Source: Bacillota bacterium
GTDB taxonomy: Bacteria > Bacillota > Clostridia > Christensenellales > CAG-138
DNA length: 64,000 nucleotides
Assembly (NCBI GenBank): GCA_016286445.1
Contig: JAEESS010000004.1
Span: 23,166 to 87,165, forward strand
Direction of reading: 5' to 3'
This document shows, in pieces, positions 36,471-45,204 of this stretch; the first letter of the stretch is position 1, and each line of letters begins with the position of its first letter. The notes under the pieces are model-generated. The model was not told where the DNA came from. It saw nothing but the letters and a program-made list of their open reading frames with translations, and made no database searches. The position numbers and the translations under genes are program-made.

Positions 36471-37859
36471 TCAGAAGAACCGTTCGACGAGCTCGCGGGA
36501 GTATTCCGCGGTCTCATCCATATCGCCGAAGCTCATGATCTCGCCGGCATAGAACGTGTCGTACTTGCCCTGCATCGCCTCGACCTTGTCATACCAGCCC
36601 GCGGCATAGTCCTCGGAGAAGACATGCGGGAAGTAATAGACGCTCCACTCGTTGACGACGTTGCTCGCCGGATTCTTCATGATCTTGAGATCTTCGAGCA
36701 CCGTCTTTTTGCACGCCTCGTACGGGATCTCCGGGGTGCCCTTGTGCTTTCTCAAAGCATAGGTGGTGATGACCTGATCCTTGGTGTCCTTCCAGCGGCG
36801 ATAGTAGACCATCAGATGTCCCATCGTTTCCGGCGTCATGTTCTCGAACACATAGTAGGAGATCTCCGGATGATCCTCCGGCTTGGTCTCGACCGCCAGC
36901 ACGTCGTAGCGCTCGTAGTCGATCTTGCTGAACAGCGCCTTTTCGTCCTCGCGTGCGTCGAAGTAATCGACCATGCCGACCTGCCCGTCCGTGCGCTTGT
37001 TCGGGATGTAGAGCGGCGCGGTGACAATGATCTTGTCGTACTCCTCGACGGCGCCGTTGACCGTGACAAACACCTTGCCGTCTTTACGCTCGACCTTTTC
37101 GATCTTGGAGTTCAGTCTTGCCGGATGCTTCAGATGATCGTTCAGCTGTTCCCAGATGTACTGCGTGCCGTTCTTCCACGTCCAGAGATTGATCTTGACG
37201 AAGTTCATGCAGGTCTGGAAATCCAGATACTTCAAAACGTACGCCGCCGGGATCTCGTCGAAGTAGCCGTAGCCGAAGGAGGTAAACGGCCCGATCCAGA
37301 TATCCTGGATGAGATCGACGCCGTTCAGCTTGCAGAACTCCTTGAACGGCAGGCAGAGATCCTTGAGGTTCGGGTTCTCGCCCTTGACCGGCTCGCGCTT
37401 TGCGCTTGCCTGCGAAAAGCCCTCGTAGCGGCCTTCCGCAACGCCGCGGTGACCGTTCAGGTCGTAGCCCTTATACTTGGTCTCCAGAAGCTCGCCGAGC
37501 TTTTTCACCTGCTTCTTCATTCGGAGAAGACGCGGGATCTTGAGAATGTTCTTTTTCGGCTCGAAGGGCTCGATGACCTTGCCCTCTTTATTCTTGTAGT
37601 TGCGGTTGAGTTTCGGACCGTCATGCGTGATGCCGCAGAACTCCTCGACGTCGTGGACGGCGTAGTAGCTCGGCACGCCCATGATCGCGCCCATCTCGTA
37701 TCGGCGTCCGTTGTAGGTCGGGGACCAGCATTTGCCGCCGACGCGGTCGAGCCGTTCGAGGATCGTATAGTTTTCATACCCCTTCTGTTCGAGATACATA
37801 CCGGCGGAAAGCCCCGCGGGACCGCCGCCGACGATGCAGATGCGTACGTTCTTATCCAT
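36471..37859 (-). CDS. NAD(P)/FAD-dependent amine-oxidase-like oxidoreductase
   Basis: A 462-residue flavoprotein. N-terminal V-R-I-C-I-V-G-G-G-P-A-G-L-S-A-G-M-Y-L is the dinucleotide site, followed by L-E-R-L-D-R-V-G-G-K-C (GG motif). The middle part has no motif I can tie to a substrate. It leads the four-gene redox group, divergent from the acyl-ligase operon. No heme or FeS motif and no signal peptide. Reaction unknown; family members oxidise amines, desaturate or isomerise lipids. Confidence 0.8.
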   Translation of the reverse strand: MDKNVRICIVGGGPAGLSAGMYLEQKGYENYTILERLDRVGGKCWSPTYNGRRYEMGAIMGVPSYYAVHDVEEFCGITHDGPKLNRNYKNKEGKVIEPFEPKKNILKIPRLLRMKKQVKKLGELLETKYKGYDLNGHRGVAEGRYEGFSQASAKREPVKGENPNLKDLCLPFKEFCKLNGVDLIQDIWIGPFTSFGYGYFDEIPAAYVLKYLDFQTCMNFVKINLWTWKNGTQYIWEQLNDHLKHPARLNSKIEKVERKDGKVFVTVNGAVEEYDKIIVTAPLYIPNKRTDGQVGMVDYFDAREDEKALFSKIDYERYDVLAVETKPEDHPEISYYVFENMTPETMGHLMVYYRRWKDTKDQVITTYALRKHKGTPEIPYEACKKTVLEDLKIMKNPASNVVNEWSVYYFPHVFSEDYAAGWYDKVEAMQGKYDTFYAGEIMSFGDMDETAEYSRELVERFF

Positions 37860-37902
37860 TTCTCTGTCCTCCGTGTAATTTGTGATACTTCACAGCAGAA
37901 TT

Positions 37903-38049
37903 ATTATACAACACTTCCTTATAAAATGCACGCGTTTTTTTCGCTTTTTCCCCGCGTTTTTATTAAATTGTTCAAACAATGGAATTTGCGGAAAATCACG
38001 GCGCGTTTTTCGGAAAAATCTTTTCTTTGTCGGTGAAATGTGCTACAAT
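37903..38049. promoter_or_regulatory. Divergent promoter region with palindrome
   Basis: Minus strand: TATAAT (37903-37908) with weak -35 GTGCAT (37926-37931), for the redox group. Plus strand: extended -10 TGC-TACAAT (38041-38049) for the acyl-ligase operon. Between them ATTGTT-CA-AACAAT (37967-37980) is a perfect inverted repeat, a likely operator for a shared regulator that is not encoded alongside. Confidence 0.55.
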
Positions 38050-38070
38050 GAATGTTACGGAGGTGATCCC

Positions 38071-39429
38071 ATGCGTTTTTCCGGTTTTTCCGAATTGCTG
38101 AACCATTTTGCAGAGCAATCGCCCGACGCGCCCGCGCTGCGCTATGCGCAAAACGGCGCGATCAAAACCTGCACCTATGCCGAGCTGTCCGCCCGCGTCG
38201 AAAAGCGCGCCGTGTTTCTCAAAGCGTCGCAAAAGCAGGCGTACGGCATTCTTGCGAACGGCTCATTCGACTGTGTGATCGAGATCTTCGCCTCCGTGCT
38301 TTCCGGACGCCGCACCGTCCTTTTGAATGAAAACGCCGCGGACGAGGTGCTTTCGGAGCAGGTCAGAGAAGCCGGGCTCGACGCGCTTTGGGGCGATCCG
38401 GATCTCAAAGAGTACTTAATGCCTTTGCTTGTCGATTCCGCCGAGGGCGGCGCGGGCAGGCTTCTGTTCTTCACCTCCGGCACCACGAGCCGCGCAAAGG
38501 CGGTCGTGCTCTCCGACGCGTCTCTGATGAGCTCCGCCTATAACGGCGGCGCGCTTCTGCCGCTTTCCCCCGCCGACACGCTTCTTTGCATACTGCCGCT
38601 CGATCACGTCTTCGGTTTTGTGTGCGGACTTCTGTGGGGACTTTCGTGCGGCGCGTGCGTCGCGCTTTCCCGCGGGGCGCGTCATTATCACGAGGACTGC
38701 ATCTTCTTCCGCCCGACCGCGCTGTCCGCCGTGCCGTCGCTTTTGGGCTTCCTGCTGAAATACCGCGCGCTGAATCCGGAATTGAAAACGATCCTGATCG
38801 GCGCAGGCGGGTGTCCGCCGGAGATTCTGCGCGCGGCGCAGACGACCGACGCGCGCGTCTGCTTCGGCTATGGGCTCACGGAAACGAGCTCCGGCGTTGC
38901 GCTGTCTTTGGGCGAGGGCGATCCGTACGCGATGACGGTCTGTCCGGACGACACGGTCACGATCGCGGACGACGGCGAGGTGCTGATCACCGCCGCCACC
39001 TGCATGATGCAGGGCTACTGGCATAAGCCGGAGGACACGGCGGCGGTCCTCAGAGACGGCGTGCTGTATACCGGCGACCTCGGTACGCTCGACGAAACAG
39101 GCAAGCTCCGGCTCACCGGACGCAAAAAAGAGATGCTCGTGCTCAGTGACGGGACCAAGCTGTACCTTCCGGAATACGAGCAGGCGCTTTCAAACGCGCT
39201 CGGCGGCGAAGCGGTCTGCGTGCTGCTCATCGGGGATCTGCCGATCCTTGTTCTGGAGGGCGACATGCGCGATCCCGCGCCGATCTGGGCAAAGATCCGT
39301 CCCGTGCTCGACGCGCGTGCGCGCAACCAGCAGATCAAGCGGATCGAGTTTTATGAAAATCCGTTCCCCCGGACGGCAAGCGGAAAGATCATGCGTTGGG
39401 CGATCCAACGGGAAAGAGAGGGGTTATGA
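38071..39429 (+). CDS. AMP-forming acyl-CoA/acyl-ACP ligase (ANL family)
   Basis: A 452-residue adenylating enzyme, rather short for the family (about 500-560). The phosphate loop T-S-G-T-T-S-R-A-K is at 135-143, then C-F-G-Y-G-L-T-E-T, Y-T-G-D-L-G-T, G-R-K-K-E-M-L-V and the C-terminal P-R-T-A-S-G-K-I with the catalytic Lys. The ATG at 38071 has ACGGAGGTG upstream; the frame is open earlier but through promoter DNA. Its stop overlaps the acyl-carrier-protein start, so it probably loads that carrier. Chain identity unknown. Confidence 0.88.
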   Translation: MRFSGFSELLNHFAEQSPDAPALRYAQNGAIKTCTYAELSARVEKRAVFLKASQKQAYGILANGSFDCVIEIFASVLSGRRTVLLNENAADEVLSEQVREAGLDALWGDPDLKEYLMPLLVDSAEGGAGRLLFFTSGTTSRAKAVVLSDASLMSSAYNGGALLPLSPADTLLCILPLDHVFGFVCGLLWGLSCGACVALSRGARHYHEDCIFFRPTALSAVPSLLGFLLKYRALNPELKTILIGAGGCPPEILRAAQTTDARVCFGYGLTETSSGVALSLGEGDPYAMTVCPDDTVTIADDGEVLITAATCMMQGYWHKPEDTAAVLRDGVLYTGDLGTLDETGKLRLTGRKKEMLVLSDGTKLYLPEYEQALSNALGGEAVCVLLIGDLPILVLEGDMRDPAPIWAKIRPVLDARARNQQIKRIEFYENPFPRTASGKIMRWAIQREREGL

Positions 39430-39680
39430 CCCGCAGAGAAGAGATCCTGAACAAAACGAGAGAGATCATCGTCGAATCGCTGCCCGAGCTGGAAGGCAGG
39501 GAGTTCAACGAGGACACCGTCATCAACACGGACACCGGCGTCGATTCCATGGGCTTTACGCTGATCATCTGCCGTCTTGAAGCGGCGTTCGACGTACGCA
39601 TCCCGAACCGGCAATGGCAGAAGCTGTCCACCGTAAAGGACGTCGTCGACGCGATCGAAAAGCGGATGCCGAAGGCATAA
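39426..39680 (+). CDS. Acyl carrier protein
   Basis: An 84-residue acidic carrier protein. The phosphopantetheine site is G-V-D-S-M-G-F with Ser41; flanking helices fit the ACP fold. ATGA overlap with the ligase stop; AGAGGGG is the ribosome site. It is divergent from the usual DSLD housekeeping ACP (here DSMG) and not next to fab genes, so it looks like a pathway-specific carrier. Confidence 0.88.
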   Translation: MTRREEILNKTREIIVESLPELEGREFNEDTVINTDTGVDSMGFTLIICRLEAAFDVRIPNRQWQKLSTVKDVVDAIEKRMPKA

Positions 39681-39682
39681 GC

Positions 39683-40399
39683 ATGTATCGGATCGATTAT
39701 ACCGTACTGAGCTCCGACACGGACGCGAACCGCAGACTGCGCCTATCGCGTCTTTTTACCATGCTCCAGGAGGCGTCGATCGCGCATACGACCGAACTCG
39801 GCATGGGTCGTGAAATGACGCTCGACCGCGGGCTATTGTGGATCGTCACGCTGCAGCAGGCAAAGATTGCGCGGATGCCGGAATACGACGAGCGCATCCG
39901 GCTCGTTTCCTGGCCCGGCAGGATGATGCACCTGCTGTTCCCCCGCTATTACCGCATCGAGGACGAGCGTGGCAATGCGCTCGTCGAGGCGAGCGCGCTC
40001 TGGGCGCTGATGGATCAAAAGACGCGCCGCATCGTGTTCCCGGAGCTGTACGGCGTCAAGATCCGCGGCGTGCACACCGGCAGGGAGATCCCGCTGCCCG
40101 TCGCGCCGAAGATGCCGGCGAACGCGAAGGAAAGCGCGTTTACCGTGCCTTACAGCTTTGTCGATCTCAACGGGCATATGAACAACACGCGCTACTTCGA
40201 TCTTGCCGAGGACCGCATGCCGAAAGCGCTGCGCGAACGACCTCTTTCCGGCGTGCAGACGGAATACGCCAAGGAAGCGAAGGAAGGCGAAACGATCCTT
40301 CTGAGAAGCGAAGTCAGACACGACGCCTATCTGCTGTCCGGCGAGCAGGACGGCGCAAAGCTGTTCCGCCTGTCGCTGACCTTCGGCGAAACACGGTGA
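39683..40399 (+). CDS. Acyl-ACP thioesterase
   Basis: A 238-residue protein with two hotdog halves, as in bacterial FatA/FatB-type thioesterases. The N-terminal part has D-T-D-A-N-R-R-L-R-L-S-R-L-F-T-M-L-Q-E-A-S, and the second half the active-site-like F-V-D-L-N-G-H-M-N-N-T-R-Y. It starts two bases after the ACP stop. It would release the free acid from the carrier loaded by the upstream ligase, or guard against misloading. Confidence 0.88.
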   Translation: MYRIDYTVLSSDTDANRRLRLSRLFTMLQEASIAHTTELGMGREMTLDRGLLWIVTLQQAKIARMPEYDERIRLVSWPGRMMHLLFPRYYRIEDERGNALVEASALWALMDQKTRRIVFPELYGVKIRGVHTGREIPLPVAPKMPANAKESAFTVPYSFVDLNGHMNNTRYFDLAEDRMPKALRERPLSGVQTEYAKEAKEGETILLRSEVRHDAYLLSGEQDGAKLFRLSLTFGETR

Positions 40400-40405
40400 T
40401 CCTCT

Positions 40406-41410
40406 ATGAACGGTTACACGGAACAAAAACGCGTTAAGATTTACGGAACGCTCGGTCCCGCCTGCCGGGAGCCGGCGCTTCTTGCGGCAATGCTCGCGGA
40501 GGGGCTCGACGGCATGCGGCTGAATCTGTCCCACGCGACGCTTGCGGAATCGGCGGACGTCATCGAAGCGTTTCATCATGCCGCCGAAGGATACGGCATG
40601 CACCCGGAGCTTCTCATCGATCTGATGGGACCGGAGCTGCGGGTCGGCAGGCTTTCGGAGCCGCTGTCCCTGCGCACGGGCGAAGCGATCGACGCGGACG
40701 CGCTGCCGTTTCCGGACGTGGTCCGGCGCATCCTGCGCGCTTCCGTTCCCGATCGCGACATCCTTTTGGACGACGGCAAGATCCTTCTGCGCACGGAGGT
40801 CGATCACCGTCTGCGCGTTGTGCGCGGCGGCGTTCTGGAAAGCAGAAAGAGCGTCGCGCTTCCGGGATATTCGATCCCTTCCCCCGCGCTGACAAAGGCC
40901 GACAAAGAAAATCTCAAACAGGCGCGCAGCTTCGGCGTGACCGGCGTGATGCAGCCGTTCGTCCGCAGCGCCAAGGACCTGCTTGCGGTGCGCGAGGCGA
41001 TCGGAACCGGCGGTACGCCGCTCCGGCTGTTTGCAAAGATCGAAAACGCGGATGGGATCGCGCATCTTTTTGAGCTCATCCCGCACTGCGACGAGATCAT
41101 CATCGCGCGCGGCGACCTCGGCAACGCCATGCCGCTCTGGAAGCTGCCCGCGGCGCAGAAGCACACTGCAGAGACCTGCAAAAAGGCGGGCAGGGAGTTT
41201 ATGGTGGTCACGCAGATGCTCGACTCCATGACGCACCGCGCCGTTCCGACGCGCGCGGAGGTATCCGACATCTTCAACGCCGTGCTCGACGGCGCTTCGT
41301 CCGTGATGCTGACCGGCGAGACCGCATCCGGCGACTACCCGCTGGAGGCGGTCCGGTATCTGGTCCGCACGGTGCGCGAAGCGGAAGCGTACCGGGACGC
41401 GCATTCATGA
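40406..41410 (+). CDS. Short pyruvate-kinase-like protein
   Basis: A 334-residue relative of pyruvate kinase, against about 470-590 for the enzyme. R-L-N-L-S-H is at 38-43, the catalytic K-I-E-N at 211-214, A-R-G-D-L-G at 234-239, V-T-Q-M-L-D-S-M at 268-275 and L-T-G-E-T-A at 302-307. The usual D-T-K-G-P-E is D-L-M-G-P-E (72-77), so the Lys there is lost. The B domain is shortened (about 84-150) and the whole C-terminal regulatory domain is absent. It could still bind phosphoenolpyruvate-like substrates. Six bases after the thioesterase gene, overlapping the YczE start. Confidence 0.85.
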   Translation: MNGYTEQKRVKIYGTLGPACREPALLAAMLAEGLDGMRLNLSHATLAESADVIEAFHHAAEGYGMHPELLIDLMGPELRVGRLSEPLSLRTGEAIDADALPFPDVVRRILRASVPDRDILLDDGKILLRTEVDHRLRVVRGGVLESRKSVALPGYSIPSPALTKADKENLKQARSFGVTGVMQPFVRSAKDLLAVREAIGTGGTPLRLFAKIENADGIAHLFELIPHCDEIIIARGDLGNAMPLWKLPAAQKHTAETCKKAGREFMVVTQMLDSMTHRAVPTRAEVSDIFNAVLDGASSVMLTGETASGDYPLEAVRYLVRTVREAEAYRDAHS

Positions 41411-42117
41411 AAACACACACAAAGCTCACAAAAGAAACGCTGCGGGAAAACAAAACGCCCAGCGCGATCCTTCTGAACATGCTGATCGCGGCGGTCAGTC
41501 TGTTTCTGAACGGCTTCGGGCTGTATCTGACGATCCACGCAAACATCGGCGCAGCGCCGTGGGACGTGCTGAACCTCGGCATTTCGCACACCTTCGGCAT
41601 CCTGTACGGAACCGCGTCCATTCTCGTTTCCTGCACGATCCTGCTCATCGACATCCTCATGAAGGAGCCGGTCGGGATCGCCATGTTCATTGATGCGATC
41701 GTCGTCGGAAAGGCGGTCGATTTCTTCAACTGGCTCGATCCCGTCCCGCCCTGCACCTCGCTCTGGACCTCGATCCCGCTGCTGCTCGCCGGGCTTGTCA
41801 TCCTTGCCTATACGCAGTACGCGTACATGATCGCGTCCCTCGGCTGCGGTCCGCGCGACACGCTGATGGTGGGGATCAAAAAGCGCGTCCGGCGCATCCC
41901 GATCGGCGTGGTGAGCATCATCATTCTGAGCACGGCGACGCTCATCGGCTGGCTTTTGGGCGGTCCCGTCGGGATCGGCACGCTGATCTGCGCGTTCGGA
42001 GCGGGTCCGATCATGCAGCTTGCCTTCCGCACGGTGCGCTTCGACGCCGCCGCGATCCGCCACCAGCGCCTGTCCGAATCGTTCCGCGTGTTCCTTTCCG
42101 CGGCAAAGCGTTCCTGA
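41407..42117 (+). CDS. YczE/YitT-like membrane protein
   Basis: A 236-residue protein with about five to six membrane segments and the family's N-terminal L-N-G-F-G-L-Y-L-T-I-H-A-N-I-G-A-A-P-W-D-V-L and L-G-C-G-P-R-D-T. ATGA overlap with the pyruvate-kinase-like gene. Function unknown in the family; end of the five-gene acyl operon, possibly a transporter for its product. Confidence 0.83.
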   Translation: MKTHTKLTKETLRENKTPSAILLNMLIAAVSLFLNGFGLYLTIHANIGAAPWDVLNLGISHTFGILYGTASILVSCTILLIDILMKEPVGIAMFIDAIVVGKAVDFFNWLDPVPPCTSLWTSIPLLLAGLVILAYTQYAYMIASLGCGPRDTLMVGIKKRVRRIPIGVVSIIILSTATLIGWLLGGPVGIGTLICAFGAGPIMQLAFRTVRFDAAAIRHQRLSESFRVFLSAAKRS

Positions 42118-42124
42118 ACCAAAA

Positions 42125-42164
42125 AAGCAAACAGCGAAGGAGCAAGCTCCCTCGCTGTTTTCAT
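42125..42164. terminator. Two-way terminator between the acyl operon and the DHHW gene
   Basis: Stem AAACAGCGA/TCGCTGTTT with inner GGAGC/GCTCC, T-rich on both strands (TTTT plus, GCTTTTTT minus). Confidence 0.8.
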
Positions 42165-42173
42165 CTTCGCGTA

Positions 42174-43613
42174 TCAGAATTGATTGTTGCAGGACGCGAA
42201 AAACGTATCATCAAAGAATGCGTGCGTATCGCCGACCATCACATAGATATCCGTTACGCCGAACCGTTCGATCACGTCCGATACGGATCCGATCTTGTTC
42301 TTCGTATAGAAGCGCGGGTCGTAGAGGACCACGCGATCGTACGCCTCCGCAAAGAACGGCACGGTGCAGAGCCCGTAGGAATCCGCCAGCACGAAACAGG
42401 TCTTGTTTTCGCCGCTTCCGCCGTCCGTGCGTTCGATCACGGTCAGGTTGCCCGGACCGCCGAGATAGATCGTGTACCGGTCGCGCGGGTTGGCGTTCCG
42501 GTCGAGCAGCGGGATCTCCTGATACTGCTCCGCGGTCTCGTACCGAAGGACGCGGACGGGATGGATCGTCGTCAGAATATCCAGCGTGTCCGGATTGTCC
42601 TTCATCTGCTTGGTCGGATTGTCACGATAGATCGTTCCGAGGAACGGATATTCCTGCTCCTTCGGGAACGCGTCATAGGGCGGAAGCGTTTCCCCCGCTT
42701 CCTCCATCATGCGGGAAATGACGAGGTATGCGCCGTACACCGTCCAGTGCATGTCGGAGCGATAGAACACATATTCGCCGTTCAGCAGCGGCTCGCCGAG
42801 CAGCTCGACCGCACAGAACGCCGAGACGTTGTTTGCGGTGATCGCCTGAATAAACGGCTCGACCTCGGAGGAAAAGCCCTGCGGATCCTTATAGGTCAGC
42901 AGCCGGTTCGCCCGCGAGCTGTAAGGAATGATCGTAAACGCCACCACGCCGTCCTCGGGCAGCAGCGACGCGTATGCGTCGAGCAGCGCGCCGATCTTCA
43001 TCAGAAGCGGTTTCTCGCCCTTATAGACGGTCCGGACGTCCTCGCCGCTCAGCATCCGGCAAACCAGGTTTGCGGGATAATCCGCCGGATCGACCGGCGC
43101 CTTGGTCGGTCTCGGCGTCGGCGTCGGTTCGGGCGTCGGCGTCGGTTCCGGCGTCTCGGCGGGCGTTTCGGCTGCCGCAGGCGCGCTCTCGGTCGGCGCC
43201 TGGGTGGGCTCCGGCGTCTCGGGCGTCGGTTCGGGCGTACGTGTCGGACGCGGCGTTACGATTGGCTCCGAATCGGAGATCTCCTCCTGATACTGCATAT
43301 CGGCGACGTTGTTTTCGGCAACACGCATATAATCGTCGAAGGACGCAAGATTGCCGATCTGCCGAAGGCTCTGCGTTGCGCCGATGATCCCGGCGCGCAG
43401 CGGGAAGCGGTCGGAAAGAAAGCTCTCCGCTTCGTCCGAAAACGATCTGTCAAAGAAACCGGAGAACGTAAAGGCGGGCCGTTCCGCCAGCATGCGGTTC
43501 TCCGTTTCCGAAAAAGCGGGACCGCCGGGCGTCAGGAACAGCTCGTATACCCCGACAAAGAGAAGCAGCAGCATGGCAAGGATCGCCGCAGCGGGCAAGA
43601 TATATTTTCGCAT
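42174..43613 (-). CDS. DHHW/AlgJ-like O-acetylation protein
   Basis: A 479-residue protein with an N-terminal membrane helix or uncleaved signal (residues 5-28) and an extracytoplasmic SGNH-like domain: Y-R-S-D-M-H-W-T near residue 285 (DHHW variant) and V-L-A-D-S-Y-G near 410. A roughly 55-residue Pro/Thr/Glu-rich linker (T-P-E-P-T-P repeats, about 120-175) splits the domain from the N-terminal part. Partner of the MBOAT gene 12 bases upstream, as AlgJ/AlgX with AlgI. Acetylates an exported polymer. Confidence 0.85.
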   Translation of the reverse strand: MRKYILPAAAILAMLLLLFVGVYELFLTPGGPAFSETENRMLAERPAFTFSGFFDRSFSDEAESFLSDRFPLRAGIIGATQSLRQIGNLASFDDYMRVAENNVADMQYQEEISDSEPIVTPRPTRTPEPTPETPEPTQAPTESAPAAAETPAETPEPTPTPEPTPTPRPTKAPVDPADYPANLVCRMLSGEDVRTVYKGEKPLLMKIGALLDAYASLLPEDGVVAFTIIPYSSRANRLLTYKDPQGFSSEVEPFIQAITANNVSAFCAVELLGEPLLNGEYVFYRSDMHWTVYGAYLVISRMMEEAGETLPPYDAFPKEQEYPFLGTIYRDNPTKQMKDNPDTLDILTTIHPVRVLRYETAEQYQEIPLLDRNANPRDRYTIYLGGPGNLTVIERTDGGSGENKTCFVLADSYGLCTVPFFAEAYDRVVLYDPRFYTKNKIGSVSDVIERFGVTDIYVMVGDTHAFFDDTFFASCNNQF

Positions 43614-43625
43614 CGTACCCTCCTC

Positions 43626-45041
43626 TCAGAACCGGAAATACAAAAACGGGTTGAAGCTCTGTCCCACCAGGAACATCAGCGACACGCCCAGGATCGACAG
43701 TGCCAGCGCCGCTTTGATATAGGGACGAAGCACGTTCTTTTTGCCGCGCTTTTTACGCTCCTTGAACTTCTTCACCGCCCACTTCCGAAGCGGCAGCGAG
43801 CAGACGACGCATGCCAGCAGCAGCGGCAGATTGCTCTTGAGCGCATAGACCGCGTAAGGATCCGAAACCGGGACCGTCCACGGCGCAAACATGGCACGAA
43901 GATGCGCGCCGATCGCGGCGAACGAATCGTTCCGGAACAGAACAAAGCCGACGATCGCGATCAAAATCACCAGAATGTGCCGGATCGCGGCGGGCGTCTT
44001 ATCCATCGCACGCTTGAAAACGAGCCGCTCCAGAATGATGAAGCATCCGAAATACAGGCCCCACAAAAGGAAGTTCCAGTCCGCGCCGTGCCAGATGCCC
44101 GTCAGCGCCCAGACCACGATCATATTGAAGATCCAGCGCCCCGTTTTGACGCGGTTCCCGCCCAGCGGGATATACACATATTCCCGGAAAAACGTACCGA
44201 GCGAAATATGCCAGCGGCGCCAGAACTCCGAAACGCTCTTGGAAATGAACGGCGCGTCGAAGTTCTCCGCAAACCGGAAGCCGAGCATTCGCCCGAGCCC
44301 GATCGCCATTTCGGAATAGCCGGAAAAGTCGAAGAACAGCTGCAGAAGGAACAGGATCGCCGCAAGCCATCCGGAAAAGAAGGACATGTCCGCGCCGGTC
44401 GGAAGCGTCGCAAGCACCTCGCCGCAAAGATTCGCCAGCAGCACCTTTTTGCCGAGCCCGAGGCAGAAGCGGAAAAAGCCTTCTCCGAAGCCCGCCCGCG
44501 TGACCTTGCGGTCCCCGATCGCCTCCGCAACGTCCCGGTACCGCACGATCGGTCCCGCAATCAGCTGCGGGAACAGCGAAACATACAGAAGCAGCCAGAA
44601 CGGATTCTTCTGCAGACGCGCTTCGCCGCGGTAGACGTCCACGGTATAGGTGATGATCTGGAACGTATAGAAGGAGATGCCGATCGGAAGCTTCGGCGCC
44701 GCCATCCGGAAGCTGCTGCCGAACAGCGTGCAGATGTTGTTCACGAGAAATGCCGAATACTTGAAGAAAAACAGTGAGGAAAGACTGATCACAACGCCGA
44801 TGATCAGCGCAGCTTTGGACGCCCTCTGCGACCGCGCGTTTGCGATCGCCCTTGCGCTTATATAATTGACGAGCGTGGTCAGGATCATGGCGACGATCCA
44901 GACCGGCTCGCCCCATGCGTAAAACAGCAAAGAGGCGATGAGTAGGATCACATTTCTGGCGAACGTGTTTTTCACCAGCGTATGCAGTCCGATCACCACC
45001 GGCAGAAATATGCAGAGAAACGTCAGCGAAGAAAAAACCAT
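43626..45041 (-). CDS. MBOAT O-acyltransferase (AlgI/PatA-like)
   Basis: A 471-residue polytopic protein of the MBOAT family. The catalytic His is in L-T-G-I-W-H-G-A-D-W-N-F-L-L-W-G near residue 313; upstream are Y-F-G-F-R-F-A-E-N-F-D-A-P-F type residues (here G-F-R-F-A-E-N-F-D-A-P-F) and Y-I-P-L-G-G-N-R. It passes acetyl groups across the membrane to the DHHW protein. No glycosyltransferase genes in the window, so the target polymer is unknown. Confidence 0.92.
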   Translation of the reverse strand: MVFSSLTFLCIFLPVVIGLHTLVKNTFARNVILLIASLLFYAWGEPVWIVAMILTTLVNYISARAIANARSQRASKAALIIGVVISLSSLFFFKYSAFLVNNICTLFGSSFRMAAPKLPIGISFYTFQIITYTVDVYRGEARLQKNPFWLLLYVSLFPQLIAGPIVRYRDVAEAIGDRKVTRAGFGEGFFRFCLGLGKKVLLANLCGEVLATLPTGADMSFFSGWLAAILFLLQLFFDFSGYSEMAIGLGRMLGFRFAENFDAPFISKSVSEFWRRWHISLGTFFREYVYIPLGGNRVKTGRWIFNMIVVWALTGIWHGADWNFLLWGLYFGCFIILERLVFKRAMDKTPAAIRHILVILIAIVGFVLFRNDSFAAIGAHLRAMFAPWTVPVSDPYAVYALKSNLPLLLACVVCSLPLRKWAVKKFKERKKRGKKNVLRPYIKAALALSILGVSLMFLVGQSFNPFLYFRF

Positions 45042-45070
45042 ACTGTCGAAAACCTAACTGATTTTTTGGT

Positions 45071-45099
45071 ATTTTATCATCTCGCGGTACGCTTGTCAA
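45071..45099 (-). promoter_or_regulatory. Promoter of the MBOAT-DHHW operon
   Basis: Minus strand TTGACA (45094-45099), 17-base spacer, TAAAAT (45071-45076) with TGA before it. Confidence 0.85.
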
Positions 45100-45128
45100 T
45101 GAAGCCGGCGGGACGATCGGAAAGGGTC

Positions 45129-45157
45129 TTGAAAATCCGTCTCCGTTCCTGTATCAT
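45129..45157 (+). promoter_or_regulatory. Promoter of the DUF1295 gene
   Basis: TTGAAA (45129-45134), 17-base spacer, TATCAT (45152-45157), 48 bases before the ATG. Confidence 0.75.
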
Positions 45158-45204
45158 AGGGAACGAGGTCTGTCAGCACATGACAGCATGGATAAGGGGT
45201 ATTG

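Noticed and set aside
34715..37859. Carotenoid biosynthesis genes
   Set aside because: CrtI-like fold is present, but no crtB, crtE or cyclase is in the window, and the neighbours are acyl-carrier genes.
42180..44777. Plus-strand open frame of about 865 codons opposite DHHW and MBOAT
   Set aside because: Spans two well-supported opposite genes and their junction; translation is Arg-rich and motif-free.
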